Translations under genes and position numbers: made by a program
Notes under the pieces: model-generated
Told to the model about the DNA's origin: nothing
Database searches by the model: none
Seen by the model: only the letters and a program-made list of their open reading frames with translations
In this document: one piece after another, positions 1-7,630 of the stretch
How the letters are laid out: each line of letters begins with the position of its first letter
How positions within the stretch are numbered: position 1 is the first letter of the stretch
Source of the DNA: Rhodospirillales bacterium
GTDB lineage: Bacteria > Pseudomonadota > Alphaproteobacteria > JAREAF01
DNA: 14,656 nt
NCBI GenBank assembly: GCA_029240475.1
Contig: JAREAF010000021.1
Location: 1-14,656, forward strand
Direction: 5' to 3'

Positions 1-350
1 CCAGCCGGTACAGCCAGGGCGTCGTTGCCCCGGGGCCGGCACGCTGGCTGCATGTGTCGGGGCAGGTCGGCATTCCGGTCGGGGGCACCCTGCCGGACAG
101 TTTCGAGGAGCAGGCGCGCAACGCTTGGCGCAACGTGCTCTGCGTGCTTGATGGCGCCGGCATGCGGCCGACCGACCTGGTCAAGGTTACGGCCTACATC
201 ACGCGCCAGAGCGACGTCGGCCAATACCGCACTGTGCGCGACAGCATGCTGGGGGAGGTCCGGGCCGCCTCCACGCTCGTCGTCGTGGCGGGGCTCGCCG
301 ACCCGCGCTGGCTGGTCGAGATCGAGGCCATCGCCGCCGCCTCGAAATAG
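1..350 (+). CDS. RidA/YjgF/Rid-family protein, 3' part (5' end outside window)
   Basis: The reading frame is open from base 3 to the TAG at 348-350 and continues leftwards beyond the window. It begins with SRYSQGVVAPG, then WLHVSGQVGIPVGG, and ends LVEIEAIAAASK, the N- and C-terminal hallmarks of the RidA/YjgF fold. These are small trimeric proteins with a ligand cleft between subunits. About 116 residues are visible, so only roughly 10-20 residues are probably missing. A GTG at 54 could be taken as a start, but the YSQG motif lies upstream of it, so 54 is not the true start. Aligning the C-terminus by eye to E. coli RidA puts Ala (in AASTL) where RidA has the catalytic Arg105. This suggests a Rid subgroup without classical imine deaminase activity. 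The family call is firm; the reaction and substrate are unknown. Confidence 0.88.
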   Translation, partial: SRYSQGVVAPGPARWLHVSGQVGIPVGGTLPDSFEEQARNAWRNVLCVLDGAGMRPTDLVKVTAYITRQSDVGQYRTVRDSMLGEVRAASTLVVVAGLADPRWLVEIEAIAAASK

Positions 351-373
351 CCCGGCCGGGGAGGGGAGGCCGC

Positions 374-403
374 TTGCGTTCCAGCCCCCGGACGGGCTAG
401 AAC
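374..403 (+). promoter_or_regulatory. Candidate sigma-70-type promoter for rpsB operon
   Basis: TTGCGT at 374-379 and TAGAAC at 398-403 are separated by 18 bases. They lie between the end of the Rid-family gene and the rpsB leader, where a promoter for this strongly expressed operon is expected. The spacer also contains a short AGCCC/GGGCT inverted repeat (383-398). The match to consensus is only moderate and was judged by eye. Confidence 0.35.
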
Positions 404-430
404 CTCGCCGACAACGCACGCGGGCGTCAT

Positions 431-462
431 CGGCCCGGCGGGGAGACATCCCGCCATGGCCG
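431..462 (+). promoter_or_regulatory. Hairpin in the rpsB 5' leader
   Basis: CGGCC (431-435) pairs with GGCCG (458-462). Across a 1/2-base internal loop, GGCGGG (437-442) pairs with CCCGCC (450-455) around a 7-base loop. The hairpin would lie in the untranslated leader if transcription starts from the promoter proposed at 374-403, about 70 bases before the rpsB start. In enterobacteria S2 represses its own operon through an rpsB leader. Whether this hairpin does the same is inference. There is no T-run, so it does not look like a terminator. Confidence 0.4.
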
Positions 463-531
463 TTCCGGTCCTCGGCCACGCCGAGGCACAAGGCCCGCGG
501 AGGCTCAAACCGGAGAAAGGATAGACCGCCC

Positions 532-1326
532 ATGGCGATGCCCACCTTTACCATGCGCCAGCTTCTGGAAGCCGGCGTCCATTTCGGCCACCACACCCGC
601 CGCTGGAACCCGAAGATGAAGCCCTTCATCTTCGGCGTGAGAAACGGCGTCCATATCATTGACCTGGAACAGACGGTGCCGTCGCTCTATGCGGCGCTGC
701 AGGCCGTGCGCGATGCCGTCGCGGGCGGCGGGCGCGTGCTCTTCGTCGGCACCAAGCGCCAGGCAGGCGAGAAGATCGCCGAGGCGGCCAGGCGCTGCGG
801 CCAGCCTTTCGTCAATCACCGCTGGCTGGGCGGCATGCTGACCAACTGGAAGACCATCTCGCAGTCCATCAAGCGGCTTCGCGAGCTGGAGGAGCAGCTG
901 GGCGGGGAGACGCAGGGCCTGACCAAGAAGGAGCTGCTGAACCTGACCCGCGAGCGCGACAAGCTGGAGCGGTCGCTGGGCGGCATCAAGGAGATGGGCG
1001 GGCAGCCCAGCCTGCTGTTCGTGATCGACACCAACAAGGAGGCGATCGCGGTCGCGGAAGCCAACAAGCTCGGCATCCCGGTCGCCGCGGTGCTCGACAG
1101 CAACAGCGACCCGGACGGGATCACTTATCCGATCCCGGGCAACGACGACGCGCTGCGCGCCATCTCGCTCTATTGCGATCTCGTGTCCGACGCGGTGCTG
1201 GACGGCCTGCAGCAGGAGGCGATTTCGGCGGGTGTCGATATCGGCGAGGCCGAGGAGGCTCCGGCGGAGCCGCTGCCCGAAGCCGCCGCAGCGCCGGCGG
1301 AAGCTGCGCAGCCGGTGGGCGCCTGA
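532..1326 (+). CDS. rpsB: 30S ribosomal protein S2 (uS2)
   Basis: Encodes S2, a protein of the small-subunit head-body junction needed with S1 for mRNA binding. The 264-residue product opens MAMPTFTMRQLLEAGVHFG. It contains the S2 signatures HHTRRWNPKMKPFIFG, VLFVGTKRQA and FVNHRWLGGMLTNW, and later DTNKEAIAVAEANKLGIP. The start is ATG 532 behind GGAGAAAGG (512-520); an in-frame ATG at 538 is an alternative only two codons later. The open frame upstream to base 25 is not coding, because S2 homology begins at 532. The protein is about 20 residues longer than E. coli S2 owing to an Ala/Pro/Glu-rich tail from about residue 238, a low-complexity extension of a type common in alphaproteobacteria. 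tsf follows after 48 bases, the near-universal rpsB-tsf pair. Confidence 0.98.
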   Translation: MAMPTFTMRQLLEAGVHFGHHTRRWNPKMKPFIFGVRNGVHIIDLEQTVPSLYAALQAVRDAVAGGGRVLFVGTKRQAGEKIAEAARRCGQPFVNHRWLGGMLTNWKTISQSIKRLRELEEQLGGETQGLTKKELLNLTRERDKLERSLGGIKEMGGQPSLLFVIDTNKEAIAVAEANKLGIPVAAVLDSNSDPDGITYPIPGNDDALRAISLYCDLVSDAVLDGLQQEAISAGVDIGEAEEAPAEPLPEAAAAPAEAAQPVGA

Positions 1327-1374
1327 CCCGCAGCTGCGCCTCCCCACGAGCCGATACGAGAGGACGATAGAGCC

Positions 1375-2301
1375 ATGGCCGAAATCACTGCGGCGCTCGT
1401 CAAGGAGCTGCGCGAGAAGACCGGCGCCGGGATGATGGACTGCAAGCGCGCGCTGGCCGAGACCTCCGGCGATCTGGAGGGCGCGATCGACTGGCTGCGC
1501 AAGAAGGGGCTGTCGGCAGCGGCCAAGAAGGCTGGCCGGGTCGCGGCCGAAGGGCTGGTGGCGGTCGCCTCCTCGGGAGGCCGCGGCGCGGTGGTCGAGG
1601 TGAATGCCGAGACCGACTTCGTCGCCCGCAACGAGTCCTTTCAGAAATTCGCCGCGACCGCCGGTTCCATCGCGCTGGAGCTGGGCGGCGACCTCGAGAA
1701 GGTCAAGGCGGCGAAGTTCCCGGGCACCGGCCGCTCGGTGGCCGACGAGCTGACCCACATGGTCGCGACGATCGGGGAGAACATGGCCCTGCGCCGCGCC
1801 GCGGGCTTGTCGGCCTCCCCGGGCATCGTGGCCTCCTACGTGCACAACGCGCTGGCGCCCGGCCTCGGCAAGATCGGGGTGCTGGTCGCGCTCGAGTCCA
1901 CGGCGCCGGCGGACAAGCTCCTCGCGCTCGGCCGTCAGCTCGCGATGCATGTCGCCGCCGCCAACCCGCAGGCGCTCGACATATCCGATGTGGATCCCGC
2001 GGCGCTCGATCGCGAACGCGCCGTGCTGGCCGAGCAGGCGCGCGCCTCCGGCAAGCCCGAGGAGATCATCGGCAAGATGGTCGAGGGCCGCTTGCGCAAA
2101 TATTACGAGGACGTGGTGCTGCTGGAGCAGACCTACGTCATTGACGGCGAGAGCAAGGTCCGCGCAGTGCTGCAAAAGGCCGCCAAGGAGCTGGGCGCCC
2201 CGGTGCGCGCAACCGGGTTCGTGCGCTATGCTCTGGGCGAAGGCATCGAGCGGTCCAAGGCGGACTTCGCCGCGGAGGTTGCGGCGCAGCTCGGCAGCTG
2301 A
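1375..2301 (+). CDS. tsf: Translation elongation factor Ts
   Basis: EF-Ts is the guanine nucleotide exchange factor that regenerates EF-Tu-GTP in the cytoplasm. The 308-residue length is normal for an alphaproteobacterial EF-Ts. The N-terminal UBA-like domain carries the signature TGAGMMDCKRAL (residues 16-27), which contacts EF-Tu. The core follows with ETDFVARNE (79-87). The C-terminal half includes GKMVEGRLRKYYEDVVLLEQ, typical of the second core subdomain. Start is ATG 1375, with a purine-rich GAGAGGACGA upstream. It lies 48 bases after rpsB and 38 before pyrH, so it is almost certainly cotranscribed with both. Confidence 0.98.
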   Translation: MAEITAALVKELREKTGAGMMDCKRALAETSGDLEGAIDWLRKKGLSAAAKKAGRVAAEGLVAVASSGGRGAVVEVNAETDFVARNESFQKFAATAGSIALELGGDLEKVKAAKFPGTGRSVADELTHMVATIGENMALRRAAGLSASPGIVASYVHNALAPGLGKIGVLVALESTAPADKLLALGRQLAMHVAAANPQALDISDVDPAALDRERAVLAEQARASGKPEEIIGKMVEGRLRKYYEDVVLLEQTYVIDGESKVRAVLQKAAKELGAPVRATGFVRYALGEGIERSKADFAAEVAAQLGS

Positions 2302-2339
2302 GACGGGGTCGGGCGCTCAGGGCGCAGCGGGAGACGGGA

Positions 2340-3074
2340 ATGGCGCAAGCCGGGGCGAAGTTCAGGCGCGTGCTTCTGAAGGTCTCCGGCGAGGCTTTGA
2401 TGGGGCCCGGGGAGTACGGGCTCCATCCCGGCACCGTAGACCGCGTCGCCGACGAGATCCGGCATGTGCACCAGCTGGGCGTCCAGGTCTGCCTGGTCAT
2501 TGGCGGGGGTAACATCTTCCGCGGGGTCTCTGGCGCGGCGATCGGCATGGAGCGGGCGGGCGCCGACACGATGGGCATGCTCGCCACGGTGATCAACTCG
2601 CTGGCCATGCAGAACGCGCTGGAGAAGATCGGCGTCGACACGCGCGTCCAATCGGCCATCCCGATGACGACGGTGTGCGAGCCCTATATCCGCCGCCGGG
2701 CCGCCCGCCATATGGAGAAGGGCAGGGTCGTGATCTTCGCCGCCGGCACGGGCAATCCCTTCTTCACCACCGATACCGCCGCGGCGCTCCGCGCCTCGGA
2801 GATGGGCTGCGACGCCCTGATGAAGGGGACCAAGGTGGACGGCGTCTACAGCGCCGACCCGCGCAAGGTGCGGGACGCCGAGCGGTACGACCGGCTGACC
2901 TATCTGGAGGTGCTGTCCAAGGATCTCCAGGTGATGGACGCGTCGGCGATTTCGCTTGCCCGCGAAAGTGGCATTCCTATCCTGGTCTTTTCGATCCACA
3001 CTCCGGGCGCCTTCGCCGAGGTGGTTGCGGGGCGGGGGCGATTCACGATCATCACCGAACAAGAAAGGGCCTGA
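2340..3074 (+). CDS. pyrH: UMP kinase (uridylate kinase)
   Basis: Phosphorylates UMP to UDP with ATP, the committed step to all other pyrimidine nucleotides; a hexameric bacterial enzyme of the amino-acid-kinase fold. The 244-residue sequence starts MAQAGAKFRRVLLKVSGEAL, with the nucleotide-binding KVSGEALMG. It has the glycine loop GGGN (residues 55-58) followed by IFRG, and GTGNPFFTTDTAA (136-148). KGTKVDGVYSADP follows, and near the end MDASAISLARESGIPILVF. These are the full set of PyrH landmarks. ATG 2340 is preceded by GGAGACGGGA. frr starts 31 bases after its stop, the order tsf-pyrH-frr being conserved across most bacteria. Confidence 0.98.
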   Translation: MAQAGAKFRRVLLKVSGEALMGPGEYGLHPGTVDRVADEIRHVHQLGVQVCLVIGGGNIFRGVSGAAIGMERAGADTMGMLATVINSLAMQNALEKIGVDTRVQSAIPMTTVCEPYIRRRAARHMEKGRVVIFAAGTGNPFFTTDTAAALRASEMGCDALMKGTKVDGVYSADPRKVRDAERYDRLTYLEVLSKDLQVMDASAISLARESGIPILVFSIHTPGAFAEVVAGRGRFTIITEQERA

Positions 3075-3105
3075 AGCGGGCCGGCCTTGAGAACGGGGGC
3101 GACGA

Positions 3106-3663
3106 ATGGCTGAGATCGAAGTCAAGGATTTGAGCCGGCGCATGGATGGCGCGATCGAGGCGCTGAAGCGGGAGTTCGCGGGCCTGAGGACCGGCCGCGC
3201 CTCGGCCAGCCTCCTGGAGCCGATCCACGTGAATGCCTACGGCTCGGACATGCCGCTGAACCAGGTCGGCACCATCAGCGTGCCCGAGCCCCGGCTGATC
3301 ACGGTGCAGGTCTGGGATCGAGGCTTGGCCTCGGCAGTGGACAAGGCAATCCGCGAAGCCGGGCTGGGGCTCAATCCGCGCACCGAGGGCCAGGTCGTGC
3401 GCGTGCCCATCCCGGAGCTCAGCCAGGAGCGGCGGCAGGAGCTGACCAAGGTCGCGCACAAATATGCCGAGCAGGCGCGCGTGGCGGTGCGCAACGTCCG
3501 TCGGGACGGCATGGACATGCTCAAGCGCAAGGAGAAGGCGCACGAGATCTCCGAAGATGAGCACCGCAGCTGGGCCGAGAAGATCCAGCAGATGACCGAT
3601 CAGCACATCAAGAAGGTCGACGAGCTGCTCGCGCAGAAGGAGAAGGAAATTCTGCAGGTCTGA
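3106..3663 (+). CDS. frr: Ribosome recycling factor
   Basis: RRF works with EF-G to split post-termination ribosomes. The product is 185 residues, the standard length, and has both domains of the family. The N-terminal long helix contains REFAGLRTGRASASLLEPI. The beta-rich domain II holds YGSDMPLNQVGTISVPEPR. The C-terminal helices contain VRVPIPELSQERRQEL, with RVAVRNVRRDGMDMLK just before the end. The start is ATG 3106 with GGGGGCGA upstream. Right after the stop there is a small GC hairpin (CGCGC/GCGCG, 3666-3678) without a T-run. uppS follows after 46 bases. Confidence 0.98.
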   Translation: MAEIEVKDLSRRMDGAIEALKREFAGLRTGRASASLLEPIHVNAYGSDMPLNQVGTISVPEPRLITVQVWDRGLASAVDKAIREAGLGLNPRTEGQVVRVPIPELSQERRQELTKVAHKYAEQARVAVRNVRRDGMDMLKRKEKAHEISEDEHRSWAEKIQQMTDQHIKKVDELLAQKEKEILQV

Positions 3664-3709
3664 CGCGCGCCGGGCGCGACAGACCGCAAGGTTCAGGTTC
3701 CATATCCAC

Positions 3710-4438
3710 GTGACTCAACCAACGGCGGCCCCGCCGCCCAGACATGTTGCGATCATCATGGACGGCAATGGCCGCTGGGCATTGTCGCGCGGCTTGCCGC
3801 GCACCGCGGGCCACAACCGTGGAGCGGAGGCCGTCCGCCGGGCGGTGATCGGCGCTGCGGAGCTGGGCATTTCCTATCTGACGCTCTTCGGCTTCTCCTC
3901 GGAGAACTGGAAGCGGCCGCCGACCGAGGTGGACGACCTCATGGGGCTGCTGCGGCTCTATCTGCGCTCCGAGATTGCCGAGTTCCATCGCAACGGCGTG
4001 CGTCTCAAGGTGATCGGCGATCGCGAGCGGCTGAGCCCCGATCTGGTCAGCCTGATCGGCGGGGCGGAGGAAATGACCGCGGGCAATACCGGCCTGCAGC
4101 TCACCGTCGCCTTGAGCTATGGCGGGCGCAGCGAGATCGCGCGCGCCGCGCGCCGCATCGCCGAACGGGTAAAGGCCGGCGAGATCGAGCCCGGCGCCGT
4201 GGACGAGGCCTTGTTCGAAGCGCATCTGTTGACCGCGGGAATGCCCGATCCCGACCTGGTCATCCGCACCAGCGGCGAGAAGCGGATCAGCAATTTCCTG
4301 CTGTGGCAGACCGCGTATTCGGAGCTGGTCTTCATCGACCGGCTCTGGCCGGACTTCACCAAGCAGGATCTGGAGGACGCGATCCGCGAATTCCGGAGCC
4401 GCGATCGGCGCTATGGCGCAACCGCAAGCCAGCGTTAG
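3710..4438 (+). CDS. uppS: Isoprenyl transferase / undecaprenyl diphosphate synthase
   Basis: A cis-prenyltransferase that extends farnesyl-PP with isopentenyl-PP to undecaprenyl-PP, the lipid carrier for peptidoglycan and surface polysaccharides. The 242-residue protein has the catalytic motif MDGNGRWA with Asp18, HNRGAEAVR, FSSENWKRP and the diphosphate-binding RTSGEKRISNFLLWQ (from Arg186). It starts at GTG 3710; there is no in-frame ATG nearby and the motif spacing fits this start. The ribosome-binding site is weak (AGG about 12 bases upstream). The last 26 bases overlap the start of cdsA in another frame, so the two are probably translationally coupled. The IPP it uses comes from the pathway that includes dxr two genes downstream. 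Confidence 0.96.
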   Translation: MTQPTAAPPPRHVAIIMDGNGRWALSRGLPRTAGHNRGAEAVRRAVIGAAELGISYLTLFGFSSENWKRPPTEVDDLMGLLRLYLRSEIAEFHRNGVRLKVIGDRERLSPDLVSLIGGAEEMTAGNTGLQLTVALSYGGRSEIARAARRIAERVKAGEIEPGAVDEALFEAHLLTAGMPDPDLVIRTSGEKRISNFLLWQTAYSELVFIDRLWPDFTKQDLEDAIREFRSRDRRYGATASQR

Positions 4439-5231
4439 GCCGTCCTCCCTCAGAGTACGGGTGATCTCTGCCCTCGTTATGGCTCCCGTGGCGCTCCTGG
4501 CCGTGTGGGCCGGAGGCTGGCCGTTAGCCCTTTTCACCGCGCTGGCCGCCGTGCTCATGAGCCTCGAATGGAGCCGCCTCGCCGCTCCTGATTGGCAGGC
4601 AGCGCCGGCGCTCATGATCGCGGCTCTGCTGCCCGCCATCGTTGCCGCGACGCTTGGCGCTTGGGGATGGGCCCTGGCGCTGACCGCAGCTGCCGCGAGC
4701 GCCCTGGTGCTGGCCGCCGTTGCGGAACGGTCCTTGGCCTGGCTTGCGGCGGGGATCCTCTATGCGGGCTTGCCCTGCCTCGCCCTGCTGTGGCTGCGCG
4801 CCAGCCCGGCCGATGGGTTGAAGACCGTGCTGTGGATCCTCGCCCTGGTCTGGGCCGTGGACACCGCCGCCTACTTCGCCGGCCGGGCCATCGGCGGGCC
4901 GAAGCTGGCCTCCGCGATCAGCCCCAACAAGACCTGGGCGGGGCTTGGCGGCGGCGTCGCCGCGGCCCTTCTGGTTGGATTGGCCGCGGCCGCCGTGACC
5001 GGGGCCAGGCCGGTGCCGCTGGCCCTGGTCAGCGCCGCACTTGCAATTGTCGAGCAGGCGGGCGATTTGATGGAATCCGCAATCAAGAGGCATTTTCGCG
5101 TGAAGGATGCCGGGCACCTCATTCCTGGCCATGGCGGTCTCTTGGATCGCGTGGACGGCCTGATAGCCACGCTGGTGGCGGTCGCCGCGATCACGCTGGC
5201 GGCCGGAAGGGGTCCCCTGGCTTGGCAATGA
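4413..5231 (+). CDS. cdsA: Phosphatidate cytidylyltransferase (CDP-diglyceride synthase)
   Basis: An inner-membrane enzyme that makes CDP-diacylglycerol from phosphatidate and CTP, the entry point to all major phospholipids. The 272-residue protein is mostly Ala/Leu-rich membrane segments (about eight by eye). It carries SPNKTWAGLGGG and then the complete CdsA signature from Ser222, SAIKRHFRVKD followed by HLIPGHGGLLDRVD, with the metal-binding acidic residues intact. ATG 4413 lies inside the 3' end of uppS. The TGA at 5229-5231 sits within ATGATG, where dxr begins, so the three genes uppS-cdsA-dxr are physically interlocked. Confidence 0.97.
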   Translation: MAQPQASVRPSSLRVRVISALVMAPVALLAVWAGGWPLALFTALAAVLMSLEWSRLAAPDWQAAPALMIAALLPAIVAATLGAWGWALALTAAAASALVLAAVAERSLAWLAAGILYAGLPCLALLWLRASPADGLKTVLWILALVWAVDTAAYFAGRAIGGPKLASAISPNKTWAGLGGGVAAALLVGLAAAAVTGARPVPLALVSAALAIVEQAGDLMESAIKRHFRVKDAGHLIPGHGGLLDRVDGLIATLVAVAAITLAAGRGPLAWQ

Positions 5232-6406
5232 TGTTGCCGAAAACGGCACTCCGGCCGAGGAGCGTCACGATCCTGGGCTCGACCGGCTCGGTCGGTTGCA
5301 GCACGGTCGACCTGATTGTCCGGCATCCGGAGCGCTTTGAGGTGGAGGCGCTGACGGCCCACCGTAACGTCGCGCTTCTGGCGGAGCAGGCGCACCGCCT
5401 GCGCCCTCGCATGGTTGCCATCGCCGATCCGGCGCTCGGTCCCGCCCTTGCCGAAGCGCTGGCCGGAAGCGGGGTGGAGACGGGCGCGGGTCCGGCCGCG
5501 GTCGCCGAAGCGGCGGCGCGTCCGGCGGATTGGGTCATGGGCGCCATCGTCGGCGCGGCGGGCCTCGCGCCGACGCTCGCGGCGATCCGGCGCGGGGCGA
5601 TCGTGGCCCTCGCAAACAAGGAATGCCTGGTATGCGCGGGCGACCTCGTCATCGCGGAGGCGCGGCGCGCGGGCGCGCGGCTGCTGCCGGTCGATTCGGA
5701 ACATAACGCGGTCTTCCAGGTGCTCGAGGAGGAGCGGTCCGAAACCGTCGAGCGCATCATTCTCACCGCTTCCGGAGGACCGTTCCGCAGCGCGAGCATC
5801 GAGCAGATGCGCAACGCCACGCCCGCTCAGGCGCTGGCGCACCCGAACTGGGAGATGGGCGCCAAGATCTCCATCGACTCGGCCACCATGATGAACAAGG
5901 GCCTGGAGCTGATCGAGGCGCATCATCTCTTCGCGATGCCGTCGGAGCGCATCGAGATCGTCGTTCATCCACAGTCGGTGGTGCACAGCCTCGTGGCCTA
6001 TGTGGACGGGTCGGTCCTGGCGCAGCTCGGGCCTCCCGACATGCGCACGCCGATAGCCTATGCGCTGGCTTGGCCGGAGCGGATGAGATGGCCCGCCCCG
6101 CGGCTCGATCTCGCGCAGCTGGGGGCGTTGACGTTCCAGGCGCCGGATCCACACCGATTCCCCACCCTGGCGATTGCGCGAGAGGCGCTGGCGGCCGGCG
6201 GCGCCGCCCCCACGGTTCTGAATGCCGCGAACGAAGTCGCGGTGGAAGCTTTCCTGACGGGGCGGCTTGGTTTCCTCGACATTGCCCGAGTCGTCGCCGC
6301 AGCCCTCGAGCGACTGCCCGGACGGCCCCTTTCCAGCCTTGCCGAGGTCGAAGCGGTCGACGCCGAAGCGCGGCGCGTCGCAGAGGACCTGATTGGCCGG
6401 TTTTGA
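5228..6406 (+). CDS. dxr: 1-deoxy-D-xylulose-5-phosphate reductoisomerase
   Basis: Converts DXP to MEP with NADPH and a divalent metal, the committed step of the non-mevalonate isoprenoid pathway and the target of fosmidomycin. The product has 392 residues. The NADPH-binding motif GSTGSVGCSTVDLI is near the N-terminus. ALANKECLVCAGD and PVDSEHN follow, with metal/substrate residues Asp156, Ser157 and Glu158. Then come HPNWEMGAKISIDSATMMNK and GLE, with Asn223, Lys224 and Glu227 matching the family. Two tandem ATGs (5228 and 5231) overlap the cdsA stop; either is possible and they differ by one residue. The frame stays open far upstream inside cdsA, but Dxr homology begins only here. It supplies precursors for uppS. 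Confidence 0.97.
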   Translation: MMLPKTALRPRSVTILGSTGSVGCSTVDLIVRHPERFEVEALTAHRNVALLAEQAHRLRPRMVAIADPALGPALAEALAGSGVETGAGPAAVAEAAARPADWVMGAIVGAAGLAPTLAAIRRGAIVALANKECLVCAGDLVIAEARRAGARLLPVDSEHNAVFQVLEEERSETVERIILTASGGPFRSASIEQMRNATPAQALAHPNWEMGAKISIDSATMMNKGLELIEAHHLFAMPSERIEIVVHPQSVVHSLVAYVDGSVLAQLGPPDMRTPIAYALAWPERMRWPAPRLDLAQLGALTFQAPDPHRFPTLAIAREALAAGGAAPTVLNAANEVAVEAFLTGRLGFLDIARVVAAALERLPGRPLSSLAEVEAVDAEARRVAEDLIGRF

Positions 6407-6494
6407 GGCCGCCGCCATTGCCGTTGGGCGCTCGCACCGCAATATGGTACGAAAGCTGACCTGAGGCAGCGACCTAGGGCGAAACGGACGTTCA

Positions 6495-7607
6495 ATGGAC
6501 ATTCTGCTCACATATGTCGTGCCATTCCTGATCGTGCTGACGGTGCTCGTCTTCGTGCACGAGCTCGGGCACTACCTCGTGGCGCGCCGCAACGGCGTGC
6601 GGGTCGAGGTCTTTTCGGTCGGGTTCGGCCCCGAGCTGTTCGGTTTCACCGACCGGGCCGGCACACGCTGGAAGTTCAGCGCAATCCCGTTCGGCGGCTA
6701 TGTGAAGATGTTCGGCGATGCCGGCGCGGCGAGCCAGCCCTCCGAGGCGGTCAAGACCATGACGGCCGAAGAGCGGCAAATTTCCTTCCAGCACAAGCGG
6801 CTCGGGCAGCGCGCGGCGATCGTCGCCGCCGGGCCGGTCGCGAACTACATCTTTGCCATTCTGATGTTGCTCGTGCTGTTCGCCACCTCCGGCGAGCCCT
6901 ATACCGCGCCCGTCATCGGTGGCGTGGAGCCGGCGACGGCCGCCGCGCAAGCGGGGCTTCAGGAGGGCGACCGGGTGCTCGAGGTGGACGGCTCGCGCAT
7001 CGAGCGCTTCGAGGACATCACGCGGATCGTGCAGCTGCGGCCCGGCCAGAGCATGACGATCGTCGTCGAGCGCGCCGGGCAGCCGCAAACCCTCACGGCG
7101 ACCCCGCGCCTGTCGGTGCAGACGGACAATTTCGGGAACGAGCATCGCGTCGGGCTGCTTGGGATCAAGAGCGGGCCGCGCGAATACCGCCAGCTCGACC
7201 CCGTCAGCGCAGGCTGGCGCGCGGTCGTCGAGACGTTCCGGCTAACCGGCAGCATGCTGGAGGCGATCGGCCAAATGATCGTCGGCGTGCGCGACGCGGA
7301 GGAGATCGGCGGCCCCATCGCGATCGCAAAGATGTCGGGCGACGTGGCTCAGCTCGGCATCGACCAGCTGCTGTGGTTCATGGCGGTGCTGTCGATCAAT
7401 CTGGGCATGATCAATCTCTTCCCCGTGCCCATGCTCGATGGGGGGCACCTGCTGTTCTATGGCATCGAGGCGGTGCGCGGCCGACCCCTCGGCGAGCGCG
7501 CTCAAGAATGGGGTTTCCGGATCGGGCTGGCTCTGGTATTGACCTTGATGCTGTTCGCCACCTGGAATGATTTAACCAAGATCATCTTCAAGGAAATTGC
7601 TTCCTGA
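6495..7607 (+). CDS. rseP: RseP-type site-2 (intramembrane zinc) protease
   Basis: A membrane-embedded M50 metalloprotease. In E. coli RseP cleaves the anti-sigma factor RseA and leftover signal peptides. The 370-residue protein has HELGH (residues 22-26) in the first membrane segment and FSAIPFGGYVKMFGD in the conserved membrane-associated loop. One PDZ domain spans about 120-200 (ATAAAQAGLQEGDRVLEVDG). NLFPVPMLDGGHL near 306-318 gives the third zinc ligand, Asp315. The last membrane helix is followed by a short tail. E. coli RseP has two PDZ domains; only one is evident here, as is common in alphaproteobacteria. The 88-base gap from dxr is the longest in this part of the cluster; I found no convincing promoter in it. 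bamA follows after 23 bases. Confidence 0.95.
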   Translation: MDILLTYVVPFLIVLTVLVFVHELGHYLVARRNGVRVEVFSVGFGPELFGFTDRAGTRWKFSAIPFGGYVKMFGDAGAASQPSEAVKTMTAEERQISFQHKRLGQRAAIVAAGPVANYIFAILMLLVLFATSGEPYTAPVIGGVEPATAAAQAGLQEGDRVLEVDGSRIERFEDITRIVQLRPGQSMTIVVERAGQPQTLTATPRLSVQTDNFGNEHRVGLLGIKSGPREYRQLDPVSAGWRAVVETFRLTGSMLEAIGQMIVGVRDAEEIGGPIAIAKMSGDVAQLGIDQLLWFMAVLSINLGMINLFPVPMLDGGHLLFYGIEAVRGRPLGERAQEWGFRIGLALVLTLMLFATWNDLTKIIFKEIAS

Positions 7608-7630
7608 GGACGGCCGGGGGAGGGTCGTCG

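Noticed and set aside
351..360. CCCGGCCGGG palindrome after the Rid-family gene, repeated at 13271-13280
   Set aside because: A ten-base GC palindrome is expected by chance at this base composition, and the two copies have no shared context.
25..531. Open frame extending rpsB upstream by about 170 codons
   Set aside because: The extension is Arg/Ser/Pro-rich, overlaps the Rid-family gene in another frame and has no S2 homology; S2 begins at ATG 532 with its own SD.
505..2175. 556-codon open frame on the - strand across rpsB and tsf
   Set aside because: It is exactly antisense to two certain genes, and its composition (runs of Arg, Gly, His, Leu) is typical of the reverse strand of GC-rich coding DNA.
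4592..5227. Long upstream extension of the dxr frame inside cdsA
   Set aside because: The sequence before 5228 is Arg/Gly-rich out-of-frame translation of cdsA; the NADPH-binding start of Dxr fits ATG 5228/5231.
6407..6494. Promoter for rseP in the 88-base gap after dxr
   Set aside because: TTGCCG or TTGGGC with TATGGT gives spacers of 19 or 13 bases; neither is convincing.
4871..6511. 546-codon open frame on the - strand over cdsA and dxr
   Set aside because: Antisense shadow of two well-identified genes; no recognisable motifs.
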